Source of the DNA: JAJKIP01 sp040509055
GTDB lineage: Bacteria; Bacteroidota; Bacteroidia; Chitinophagales; Chitinophagaceae
DNA: 8,451 nt
Assembly: GCA_040509055.1 (NCBI GenBank)
Contig: JBEVLT010000092.1
Span: forward strand, 1-8,451
Direction: 5' to 3'
The notes beneath the pieces were generated by a model. It was not told the origin of the DNA. It saw nothing but the letters and a program-made list of their open reading frames with translations, and ran no database searches. Positions 1-5,970 of the stretch are shown here, one piece after another. How positions within the stretch are numbered: position 1 is the first letter of the stretch; each line of letters begins with the position of its first letter. The translations under genes were made by a program, and so were the position numbers.

Positions 1-66
1 GAAGAGCAGCAGCAGAATTTGGGCATTCGGTTCTATTCCATTCTGCTTGATAAACTGGAAAATTAA
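1..66 (+). CDS. C-terminal end of an unidentified protein (5' truncated by the window edge)
   Basis: Frame 1 is open from the first base to a TAA at 64-66 and encodes 21 residues ending LLDKLEN. The fragment is rich in Gln and Asn at its start and then amphipathic. It lies upstream of rsmE on the same strand with a 163-nt gap, so co-transcription with rsmE is possible but not shown. Twenty-one residues are too few to assign a family. The call rests only on an open frame running off the edge and stopping before an AT-rich spacer, so it could be chance. Confidence 0.45.
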   Translation, partial: EEQQQNLGIRFYSILLDKLEN

Positions 67-229
67 AAACTGCTCCTCAATATTATTCTTTTTATTCGTG
101 AGAATACCGCCGTATTACGATTGCTCTTTTTCCTTATAACATTGTCTATAAAATAGTAGGTTCCACCGTGCTGGTCCTTGCTATCTTGCATCACCGGAGA
201 AACCCGGCTGAACTTATTAAAAGAACCGG

Positions 230-952
230 ATGATCGTGCAATATCCCTTTTTTTATATCAACGAGTATGCTACCTCGCAAACCGATATCCTGCTGGAGGA
301 AGAGACCTCCCGTCATGTCATCCAGGTATTGCGGATGAAGAAAGGCGACAAGCTTCATCTTACCGATGGCCGGGGCCATCTTATTACCGCAACGGTACTG
401 GAGGAGCATAAAAAGCATTGCACGGTCAGGGTGGGCGATGTGCAATTTGTGCCCGGGCCTGATCGTCCGGCCATGGTTGGCATTTCCCTGCTCAAAAACA
501 CCAGCCGCTTCGAGTGGTTCCTGGAAAAGGCCACCGAGCTCGGTGTCAGTGAACTTATTCCCATGCTTTGCACCCGTACGGAAAAACAAAGCTTCCGTCC
601 AGACCGGATGAAGAATATACTGGTCAGCGCCATGCTGCAATCGCAGCAGGTATGGCTGCCGGTGCTGCATGCACCCATCGATTATTCCCTGCTGTTCCGC
701 CAGCAGGAAGTGGCCGATGCCGCGAATAAATTCATTGCCCATTGCATGGAGGGTGAAAAAACGAATCTCTCGGTTGCGGCAGATGCATCAACGGGCTCCC
801 GGTTGATCCTGATCGGGCCGGAAGGCGACTTTACAGCTGCCGAGGCAAACCTGGCGCTGCAAAATCATTTTATCCCTGTCTCGCTGGGCGATACACGGCT
901 CAGGGCCGAGACGGCGGGCATGGTCGCCGCTACTTTACTTTGCCTGGTCTGA
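230..952 (+). CDS. rsmE: 16S rRNA (uracil(1498)-N(3))-methyltransferase RsmE
   Basis: This SPOUT-superfamily enzyme uses S-adenosylmethionine to methylate N3 of U1498 in helix 44 of 16S rRNA, acting on assembled 30S subunits in the cytoplasm. The 240-residue length is normal for the family. The N-terminal PUA-like RNA-binding domain covers about residues 6-75 and carries the typical RHVIQVLRMKKGD stretch (28-40). The trefoil-knot catalytic domain follows, with EKATELGVSELIPM (99-112), the SAM-binding IGPEGDF loop (195-201) and the hallmark LGDTRLRAETA (219-229). The ATG at 230 gives the expected FYI-type beginning (FFYINEY). No Shine-Dalgarno sequence is evident, which is usual in Bacteroidota. 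The last 18 bp overlap the 3' end of the opposing TerC-family gene. Confidence 0.97.
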   Translation: MIVQYPFFYINEYATSQTDILLEEETSRHVIQVLRMKKGDKLHLTDGRGHLITATVLEEHKKHCTVRVGDVQFVPGPDRPAMVGISLLKNTSRFEWFLEKATELGVSELIPMLCTRTEKQSFRPDRMKNILVSAMLQSQQVWLPVLHAPIDYSLLFRQQEVADAANKFIAHCMEGEKTNLSVAADASTGSRLILIGPEGDFTAAEANLALQNHFIPVSLGDTRLRAETAGMVAATLLCLV

Positions 953-1735
953 GTAATTCTCTGTCTCCGGTAAGCGTGGCTCGTTCAGCTGCACCACGCG
1001 GCGGGCGTTGCGGTTGCGCATCACCATGTTCAGCAGCTCCACCAGGAAGGAGAAGGCCATCCCGAAATAGATATAGTTTTTCAGATGCAGCTCATGTGCG
1101 GCACGGCTGTCCCATCCTTCGATCACCAGGCTCAGCCCGATCATGACCAGGAAGGATAAGGCCAGCATTTTAAGCGTGGGATGCTTATGGATAAACCCCG
1201 ATATTTTGGGACTGAACAGGAACATAATAGTCATGGCGATCACCACGGCAGCGATCATGATCTCCACGTGCTTGGCCGTGCCGCCGGCAGTGATAATGCT
1301 GTCAAAGGAGAATACGGCATCGATGACCATGATCTGTACAATGGCCTGGCTCAGTGAAAGGCCCTTTTTCTTCCCGGCTTCCATGGAAGGGTCTTCGCCT
1401 TCCAGCTTATGGTGTATTTCCTTCACGGATTTATAGATGAGGAACAGTCCTCCCGCCAGCATAACGAGGCTGGCCAGGTCGAATCCCCTGCCGCCGATGG
1501 TAAATACGGCCTTCCCTTTTTGCGACAGCAACCAGCCCAGCCCCATCAGCAGCAGGCTGCGGGAAAGAATGCCGGTGATCATCCAGATGCGGCGGGCCTT
1601 TTTCTGCTCTTTGATGTCCCGCAGCCGGTTCATGATGATGCTGACGAAGATCACGTTGTCGATGCCCAGCACCACTTCGAGTACCACAAGGACGATAAAG
1701 CTGATGATGCTTTCTGAAGTAAATAATTCTGCCAT
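935..1735 (-). CDS. TerC-family integral membrane protein (putative metal-ion exporter)
   Basis: This is a 266-residue polytopic inner-membrane protein of the TerC/Alx family. Characterised members act in Mn2+ efflux, metal supply to exported enzymes, or tellurite resistance; the substrate here is not known. About seven hydrophobic segments are visible, near residues 9-35, 50-70, 86-102, 129-150, 157-175, 188-206 and 221-239. The family's acidic intramembrane motifs are present: E20-VVLG-IDN (20-27, with D26 and N27) early, and IDAVFSFDS (138-146, with D139 and D145) in the middle. HPTLKMLALSFLVMIG (185-200) is also characteristic. A charged loop at 106-125 and a charged tail at 240-266 are probably cytoplasmic. 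The gene starts 3 nt after the pyrD stop codon and is presumably translated from the same mRNA. No yybP-ykoY riboswitch lies directly upstream, because that position is pyrD coding sequence. Confidence 0.93.
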   Translation of the reverse strand: MAELFTSESIISFIVLVVLEVVLGIDNVIFVSIIMNRLRDIKEQKKARRIWMITGILSRSLLLMGLGWLLSQKGKAVFTIGGRGFDLASLVMLAGGLFLIYKSVKEIHHKLEGEDPSMEAGKKKGLSLSQAIVQIMVIDAVFSFDSIITAGGTAKHVEIMIAAVVIAMTIMFLFSPKISGFIHKHPTLKMLALSFLVMIGLSLVIEGWDSRAAHELHLKNYIYFGMAFSFLVELLNMVMRNRNARRVVQLNEPRLPETENYSDQAK

Positions 1736-1738
1736 TGG

Positions 1739-2770
1739 TTATAGCGATTTACATATATTTTTTACAATAGCCGGGCCTTCGTAGATAAAACCGGTCCACA
1801 CCTGCACCAGCGATGCACCGGCTGCTATTTTTTCCTGCGCATCTGCGGCAGTAAAAATGCCTCCTGATGCGATCACGGGAACCTGGCCGCCGGTTTTTTC
1901 ATGGATGTACCTTACAATTTCCGTGCTCTTTTCTTTGACCGGTTTTCCGCTCAGCCCGCCGGCACCGATGGCGGCCAGTTGGGATGCAGGCGTCTGCAGG
2001 CCGCTCCTGTCGATGGTAGTGTTGGTGGCTACGATGCCGTCCAGCTTTATTTCCAGTGCCAGGTCCACCACATCGCCGATCTGCCGGGGTGTCAGGTCAG
2101 GTGCTATTTTCAGCAGCAGGGGTTTGGCTATCGCCCTGCCGTTGTTGATCATCTGCAGGTGCTGCAATATCCTGCGCAGCGATTCTTTTTCCTGCAGCTC
2201 CCGCAGTCCCGGTGTGTTGGGGCTGCTTACGTTCACCACGAAATAATCTACATAAGGGTGCAGCTCTTTAAAACAGATCTCGTAATCCTTCCAGGCATCT
2301 TCATTGGGCGTGCTCTTGTTCTTGCCAATGTTGCCTCCAATAAGGAGCGATGTGCCGGAATGTTCTTCTCTCCACCTTTTCAGTCTTGCGGCAATCACGT
2401 CCACCCCATCATTATTGAACCCCATGCGGTTGATCAGCGCATTGTCCTGCGGCAGGCGGAACAGCCTTGGTTTGTCATTGCCGCCTTGCGGGCGGGGCGT
2501 CACGGTACCGATCTCTACAAACCCAAATCCCAGCGCTTCCAGCTCGCGGAGGTACCTGGCGTTTTTATCAAAGCCGGCTCCAAGACCAACCCGGTTTTTA
2601 AAGGAAAGATGAAGAAAGGTGGTACTGGCCTGGTTGCGCGGGGTAAAGGCTGCGACCAGCATCCTGCGGATAAACCCGGCACTGCACAGCAGCTTCAGGC
2701 AATTCATCGAAAAATAGTGCACCCATTCCGGTGAGAAAAAAAATAAAATGCGCCGGATCAGCTTGTACAT
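1739..2770 (-). CDS. pyrD: Dihydroorotate dehydrogenase (quinone), class 2
   Basis: This FMN enzyme oxidises dihydroorotate to orotate in de novo pyrimidine synthesis and passes electrons to membrane quinone. The 343-residue length and the N-terminal helical extension (1-45, with a hydrophobic ILFFF and a WVHYF segment) mark the membrane-associated class 2 form. The FMN/substrate barrel shows AGFDKN (65-70), GTVTPRPQ (88-95), NRMGFNN (114-120), VNVSSPNTPGLR (179-190, where S183 is the expected catalytic base and N185 a substrate ligand), K221 in LLKIAPDL, TNTT (249-252), GGLSG (271-275) and IASGGI (300-305). In the FMN-phosphate end motif the usual Tyr before TGF is Trp (W325 in VWTGFIYEGP); this is probably a lineage variant. 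The ATG at 2770 fits family starts. The gene leads the pyrD-TerC pair. No convincing TAnnTTTG promoter was found on the minus strand upstream. Confidence 0.97.
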   Translation of the reverse strand: MYKLIRRILFFFSPEWVHYFSMNCLKLLCSAGFIRRMLVAAFTPRNQASTTFLHLSFKNRVGLGAGFDKNARYLRELEALGFGFVEIGTVTPRPQGGNDKPRLFRLPQDNALINRMGFNNDGVDVIAARLKRWREEHSGTSLLIGGNIGKNKSTPNEDAWKDYEICFKELHPYVDYFVVNVSSPNTPGLRELQEKESLRRILQHLQMINNGRAIAKPLLLKIAPDLTPRQIGDVVDLALEIKLDGIVATNTTIDRSGLQTPASQLAAIGAGGLSGKPVKEKSTEIVRYIHEKTGGQVPVIASGGIFTAADAQEKIAAGASLVQVWTGFIYEGPAIVKNICKSL

Positions 2771-2807
2771 AATGCGTACGAAGATAACTGAACTTTAAAG
2801 GATCGCT

Positions 2808-2839
2808 TTTGTTGGGTAAAAAAGAGGAAAGTAAATTTG
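2808..2839 (+). promoter_or_regulatory. Predicted Bacteroidetes promoter for the thiolase gene
   Basis: TTTG at 2808-2811 is followed by a 20-nt spacer and a perfect TAnnTTTG (TAAATTTG) at 2832-2839. These match the known Bacteroidetes -33 and -7 elements and their spacing. The predicted transcription start is near 2843-2845, giving a leader of about 100 nt before the thiolase ATG at 2943. The leader contains three short possible hairpins: 2849-2862 (GTTG/CAAC), 2873-2885 (GTTG/CAAC) and 2887-2898 (TCGG/CCGA). It also carries the heptamer repeat at 2897-2917. Confidence 0.65.
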
Positions 2840-2896
2840 TTACAGAAAGTTGCATAAACAACAAATTCGTAAGTTGGGTTACAACCTCGGGATACC

Positions 2897-2917
2897 GAAC
2901 GTTGAACCTTGAACTTT
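2897..2917. repeat. Three tandem heptamers of the form GAACnTT
   Basis: GAACGTT, GAACCTT and GAACTTT lie head to tail at 2897-2903, 2904-2910 and 2911-2917. Each differs from the others at one base, position 5 of the unit. They are followed by a T/A-rich stretch with two imperfect CTTTTAAA-like units up to the thiolase start. The array lies in the predicted 5' leader, 25 nt before the ATG. With only three copies it may be a neutral microsatellite-like tract. Similar degenerate GAAC/CTT repeats are, from memory, seen in intergenic DNA of Bacteroidota. Confidence 0.6.
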
Positions 2918-2942
2918 TTTAAATCTTTTAAACTTTTCTCTC

Positions 2943-4118
2943 ATGGAAGCATATATCGTAGCCGGGTACCGCACGGCTGTCGGAAAAGCCAAACGCGGCG
3001 GGTTCCGGTTTTTTCGTCCGGACGACCTGGCAGTAGAAGTGATCAAAGGCCTTGTGGCTTCAGTGCCGCAGCTTGACCCTAAGCAGGTGGATGATGTGAT
3101 CGTGGGTAATGCCGTTCCGGAAGCCGAGCAGGGATTGCAGGTAGGCCGCATTATTGCAGCCCGTGCCCTGGGTTTCGACGTGCCGGGTATGACGGTAAAC
3201 CGCTATTGTGCATCGGGGCTGGAAACGATCGCCATTGCCACGGCCAAGATTCGGATGGGCATGGCCGACTGCATCGTAGCCGGCGGCACGGAAAGCATGA
3301 GCCTGGTACCGACAGCCGGGTGGAAAACCGTTCCGGCTTATTCCATTGCCAAAGACGAACCGGATTATTACCTCAGCATGGGGCTCACGGCAGAAGCGGT
3401 GGCCAAAGAATACAAGGTGAGCCGCGAAGACCAGGATGAATTTTCCTATCATTCGCATCAAAAAGCCATCAATGCCATTCAAAACGGGTATTTCAAAGAA
3501 GGCATTTTGCCTATCAATGTAGAGGAAGTGTACCTGGATGCAAAGGGAAAGAAACAAAAAAGAAATTACGTGGTCGATACGGATGAAGGACCAAGGGCCG
3601 ATACCTCGACGGAGGTGCTGGCGAAGCTGAAACCTGCTTTTGCCGCCGGTGGTTGCGTCACGGCCGGCAACTCTTCCCAAACCTCCGATGGCGCTGCTTT
3701 CGTGATCGTGATGAGCGAAAGGATGGTAAAGGAGCTGGGCGTGAAACCGATCGGCCGCCTGGTGGCCTGCAGCTCTGCCGGTGTGCACCCGCGCATTATG
3801 GGCATCGGTCCTGTAGCCGCCATTCCCAAAACGCTGAAGCAGGTGGGTATGAACCTGGGTGATATCGACCTGGTGGAGCTGAATGAAGCTTTTGCTTCGC
3901 AATCCATCGCCGTCATCCGCGAGGCCGGCCTCGATCCGGCCAAAGTGAATATCAATGGTGGTGCCATTGCGCTCGGTCACCCGCTGGGCTGCACCGGGGC
4001 CAAGCTTACCATACAGGTGCTCAGCGACATGAAAAGACTGGGAAAAAAATACGGCATGGTGACCGCCTGCGTAGGCGGCGGGCAGGGCATTGCCGGCGTG
4101 ATCGAGTATATAGCATAG
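2943..4118 (+). CDS. Acetyl-CoA C-acyltransferase (thiolase, FadA/FadI-like)
   Basis: This cytoplasmic thiolase is predicted to cleave 3-ketoacyl-CoA with CoA into acetyl-CoA and a shortened acyl-CoA, the last step of fatty-acid beta-oxidation. The 391-residue length is standard. Active-site elements are complete: C89 in NRYCASGLE (86-94) is the acyl-accepting nucleophile, NEAFA is at 314-318, H346 is in GHPLGCTGA (345-353), and C376 in CVGGGQG (376-382) is the proton-transfer cysteine. The GG before the His motif (339-340) is also present. The insert around 186-222 (charged, KGKKQKR) falls in the loop domain that usually sets chain-length preference and may favour degradative thiolases. The gene is alone, with no adjacent hydroxyacyl-CoA dehydrogenase/hydratase or acyl-CoA dehydrogenase. 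A biosynthetic acetoacetyl-CoA role is less likely but not excluded. It converges on the GNAT gene with a 13-bp gap. Confidence 0.95.
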   Translation: MEAYIVAGYRTAVGKAKRGGFRFFRPDDLAVEVIKGLVASVPQLDPKQVDDVIVGNAVPEAEQGLQVGRIIAARALGFDVPGMTVNRYCASGLETIAIATAKIRMGMADCIVAGGTESMSLVPTAGWKTVPAYSIAKDEPDYYLSMGLTAEAVAKEYKVSREDQDEFSYHSHQKAINAIQNGYFKEGILPINVEEVYLDAKGKKQKRNYVVDTDEGPRADTSTEVLAKLKPAFAAGGCVTAGNSSQTSDGAAFVIVMSERMVKELGVKPIGRLVACSSAGVHPRIMGIGPVAAIPKTLKQVGMNLGDIDLVELNEAFASQSIAVIREAGLDPAKVNINGGAIALGHPLGCTGAKLTIQVLSDMKRLGKKYGMVTACVGGGQGIAGVIEYIA

Positions 4119-4131
4119 CTTCCGCTGCGGG

Positions 4132-4617
4132 TCAGCCGATCTCTTTGATCATGTGGATGGTGCAGAAGTAATGGCCTGACCGACCCAGTGCATGGGGCAG
4201 CAGTGTAAACCCCATCCGCTGGTAGATCTGCACGGCAGCCTCCAGCTCCGGCATGGTTTCAAGGTACATGCTGGTATAACCTTTTTCCCTGGCAAACGCA
4301 ATACATTTACCGATCAGCGCTTTTCCCCATCCCTTCCCCCTTGCTTCGGGCAGCAGGTACATTTTTACGAGTTCAGAGGTCCCATCGGGCAGGCCTGCTG
4401 TTGGGTACACACCTGCTCCGCCCACGATGGTATCGCCATCCATACCGACCAGGTAAGTACTGCGGGGCGTACAATAAAACCCGCTCATGTATTGCAGGCT
4501 GTCGTCATAGTACGCGGTGCCCGGCTTATTGATGCCATGCTCTTCCAACACGCTGCGGATAATGGCAGCCACTGCAGCATTGTCGTTCTCCTGTATTTCA
4601 CGAATGAAATGGTTCAT
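4132..4617 (-). CDS. GNAT family N-acetyltransferase
   Basis: This 161-residue single-domain GNAT protein is predicted to transfer an acetyl group from acetyl-CoA to an unknown amine. The acetyl-CoA pyrophosphate-binding motif A is clear: LVKMYLLPEARGKGWGKALI (83-102), with R93-G-K-G-W-G98 matching the R/Q-x-x-G-x-G/A loop. The downstream IYQRMGF (131-137) is the usual motif B region, and Y132 is a candidate general acid. The strand before motif A (STYLVGMDGDTIVGGAGVY, 53-71) is typical. The gene begins 13 nt after the stop codon of the HTH-methyltransferase fusion and is probably its operon partner. The substrate cannot be read from sequence; small molecules, tRNA or protein N-termini are all possible. 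Confidence 0.92.
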   Translation of the reverse strand: MNHFIREIQENDNAAVAAIIRSVLEEHGINKPGTAYYDDSLQYMSGFYCTPRSTYLVGMDGDTIVGGAGVYPTAGLPDGTSELVKMYLLPEARGKGWGKALIGKCIAFAREKGYTSMYLETMPELEAAVQIYQRMGFTLLPHALGRSGHYFCTIHMIKEIG

Positions 4618-4630
4618 ACAACTTCAAATT

Positions 4631-5476
4631 TCAGGATAATCCGGCTTTTGCGGCTTCCCAGCCGATCAGCAATGTTTTGCGGGTAGCGCCCCAGTGGTAG
4701 TGTCCCGTTACGCCCGAAGAGCGGATCACACGGTGGCAGGGGATGAGGAAGGCTACCGGGTTGCTGCCGATAGCGGAACCAACAGCCCGCATCGCATTCG
4801 GGTGGTCAATGGCACGGGCGATGGTTTGATAGGTATCCAACCCGCCCATCGGTATCTTCAGAAGCGCTTCCCATACCTTCAGCTGAAATTCCGTGCCTTT
4901 GAGATGCAGCTTTATTTGTTCGGGCCGGCTCCAGTCGCCCGTAAATACGCGCAGCGCGTTTTGCTGTACCAGGTCGGTCATTTGCCGGTAGCTGGCTTCC
5001 GGAAACTGTTGCTGCAACTCCCGCAGCGCCTGCTCCTCATCGTCGGTAAATGCAAGGTGGCAGATGCCTTTGGGCGTAGAAGCTACCAGTATATTGCCAA
5101 AGGGGCTTTCTGCATAGCTGTAGTGGATGGACAGATCCCTGCCACCGTTTTTGAATTCACCGGGCGTCATGCCTTCGATGTTTATAAACAGGTCGTGCAG
5201 GCGGCTGGTGCCGGATAGCCCGGTTTCGAATGCCGCATCAGCCAGCGTTGCCTGCTGATTTTTCAGGATGTTTTTAGCATGCCCCACGCTGATATATTGC
5301 AGGAATTTTTTAGGGCTCACGCCGGCCCAGTCGGTGAAAAGCCGCTGGAAATGAAAGGGGCTCAGGTGAATGGTGCCTGCCACTTCGTCGAGATCGGGCT
5401 GCTCGCGAAAACGGTGGTTGATGTATTCGATGGCGGTGGCGATGCGCCGGTAGTTCAGGGATTGTTGTGTTTCCAT
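4631..5476 (-). CDS. AraC-type HTH / methylated-DNA-[protein]-cysteine S-methyltransferase fusion
   Basis: This Ada-like protein of 281 residues joins an AraC-type DNA-binding domain (about 10-112; first helix-turn-helix near 29-53, closing GMTPGEFKNGG at 102-112) to an O6-alkylguanine-DNA alkyltransferase (about 115-278). The repair domain carries the suicide-acceptor motif PCHRV (246-250, C247), the preceding IGSNPVAFLI (236-245) and the closing WGATRKTLLIGWE (262-274). The N-terminal Ada zinc/phosphotriester domain with its four cysteines is absent, so methyl-phosphotriester sensing as in E. coli Ada is not expected. The frame extends upstream to a TTG at 5548, but I prefer the ATG at 5476: homologues begin near this point, and the added codons lie on the predicted promoter. 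It probably repairs O6-methylguanine and may regulate its own operon with the GNAT gene; regulation is inferred. Confidence 0.94.
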   Translation of the reverse strand: METQQSLNYRRIATAIEYINHRFREQPDLDEVAGTIHLSPFHFQRLFTDWAGVSPKKFLQYISVGHAKNILKNQQATLADAAFETGLSGTSRLHDLFINIEGMTPGEFKNGGRDLSIHYSYAESPFGNILVASTPKGICHLAFTDDEEQALRELQQQFPEASYRQMTDLVQQNALRVFTGDWSRPEQIKLHLKGTEFQLKVWEALLKIPMGGLDTYQTIARAIDHPNAMRAVGSAIGSNPVAFLIPCHRVIRSSGVTGHYHWGATRKTLLIGWEAAKAGLS

Positions 5477-5493
5477 TTTACCGTTTTGTAGCA

Positions 5494-5524
5494 CAAATGT
5501 AGCGGCGGTGCTGCGGGTGTAAAA
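5494..5524 (-). promoter_or_regulatory. Predicted promoter of the HTH-methyltransferase/GNAT operon
   Basis: On the minus strand a perfect TAnnTTTG (TACATTTG) occupies 5501-5494. It is preceded after 19 nt by a weak -33 element (TTTT, 5524-5521). The transcription start is predicted near 5489-5490, about 13 nt before the ATG at 5476. This placement rules against the longer TTG start at 5548 for transcripts from this promoter. A second minus-strand candidate -7 (TTACTTTG, 5557-5550) has no recognisable -33 element. Confidence 0.5.
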
Positions 5525-5577
5525 CCCGGAACTTGCGAAGTTGGTCAATCAAAGTAAGATTGCCGCCTGTAAAATAA

Positions 5578-5608
5578 TTGAAATGATGTTGCATTTTTTA
5601 TTACTTTG
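5578..5608 (+). promoter_or_regulatory. Predicted promoter and possible operator of the small-protein/TonB-receptor module
   Basis: TTG at 5578-5580, a 20-nt spacer and TTACTTTG at 5601-5608 match the Bacteroidetes -33/-7 layout with one mismatch in TAnnTTTG. The spacer contains an inverted repeat, AAATG (5581-5585) and CATTT (5592-5596), with 6 nt between the arms. A repressor bound there would cover the promoter. The predicted start of transcription, near 5612, is only about 5 nt before the ATG at 5617, so the mRNA would be almost leaderless. Confidence 0.45.
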
Positions 5609-5616
5609 CGGGCCGG

Positions 5617-5946
5617 ATGAAAGCACGCTCATTCATACTCCGCTGTGCAGCATTTTGCCTGATGCTGGTCTTCGTGCAGAAGACGGGCGCCGGCTTGTTC
5701 CTGCACAACCTGCTGCATACGGAGAGCGCTGCCAAATCATCCCCCCAGGATAACAAGGGCCGTGAGTTCAGCTATGCCTGTAGCTGTATCGACGACTTCC
5801 TGATGCCCATGACCGCGGCAGAAGAGCCGGATTATTTCTTCGCGGTGCCTGCGCCTGTCAGCCGGATCATTGCTTACTGCGCACCGGTTCCTTTCGTGTC
5901 CGTCACGCACACATCGCTGCGCGGCCCACCCGCCATCCAGCTCTAA
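5617..5946 (+). CDS. Small, probably exported Cys-x-Cys / LRGPP protein of unknown function
   Basis: I do not recognise a named family. The 109-residue product starts with positive charges (K2, R4, R9) and a hydrophobic stretch (about 5-20), which reads as a signal peptide or N-terminal anchor. LFLHNLLH (27-34) follows with two histidines, then a polar linker (35-50). The Cys-x-Cys motif YACSCIDDFLMP (53-64, C55 and C57) comes next, then a hydrophobic segment with C88 (78-95) and the C-terminal SLRGPPAIQL (100-109). Small proteins ending in an LRxPP-like motif and encoded just before TonB-dependent receptors are, from memory, recurrent in Bacteroidota. The ATG at 5617 is the first possible start after an in-frame TGA at 5584-5586. 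The receptor gene begins 94 nt downstream on the same strand. I infer a metal-related envelope role; the CxC and histidines are suggestive only. Confidence 0.75.
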   Translation: MKARSFILRCAAFCLMLVFVQKTGAGLFLHNLLHTESAAKSSPQDNKGREFSYACSCIDDFLMPMTAAEEPDYFFAVPAPVSRIIAYCAPVPFVSVTHTSLRGPPAIQL

Positions 5947-5955
5947 GCTGCCGCC

Positions 5956-5970
5956 ACCTGCACTGCAGGT
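5956..5970. promoter_or_regulatory. 15-bp perfect palindrome between the small gene and the receptor gene (attenuator or operator)
   Basis: Arms of 7 bp, ACCTGCA (5956-5962) and TGCAGGT (5964-5970), flank a single C. As RNA this gives a 6-bp GC-rich stem with an ACU triloop, followed 7 nt later by a run of six T (5978-5983). It begins 10 nt after the small-gene stop codon. It could be a partial terminator that lowers receptor expression relative to the small protein, a terminator separating the units, or a protein-binding site. A second, shorter palindrome CAGGGCCCTG lies at 6005-6014. Confidence 0.5.

Noticed and set aside
137..144. TAACATTG as a -7 element for rsmE
   Set aside because: One mismatch to TAnnTTTG and no -33 TTTG at the right spacing. 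The 67-229 spacer is AT-rich but otherwise shows nothing I can support.
1736..1738. yybP-ykoY manganese riboswitch for the TerC-family gene
   Set aside because: Only 3 nt separate it from pyrD, and the upstream DNA is coding, so there is no room for the aptamer.
1901..2734. 277-codon plus-strand frame across pyrD
   Set aside because: It is opposite a complete class 2 dihydroorotate dehydrogenase with all motifs, and its composition has no family resemblance.
3060..3980. 306-codon open frame antisense to the thiolase gene
   Set aside because: The thiolase frame has a full active site. The antisense product is His/Arg-rich without domain signatures, and no promoter or start context supports it.
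4119..4131. Bidirectional terminator between the thiolase and GNAT genes
   Set aside because: The 13-bp gap and its flanks contain only a 3-bp arm dyad (CCG/CGG) and no T-tract.
5477..5548. Twenty-four-residue N-terminal extension of the HTH-methyltransferase fusion from a TTG codon
   Set aside because: It covers a perfect TAnnTTTG element, starts with TTG, and extends beyond where homologues usually begin.
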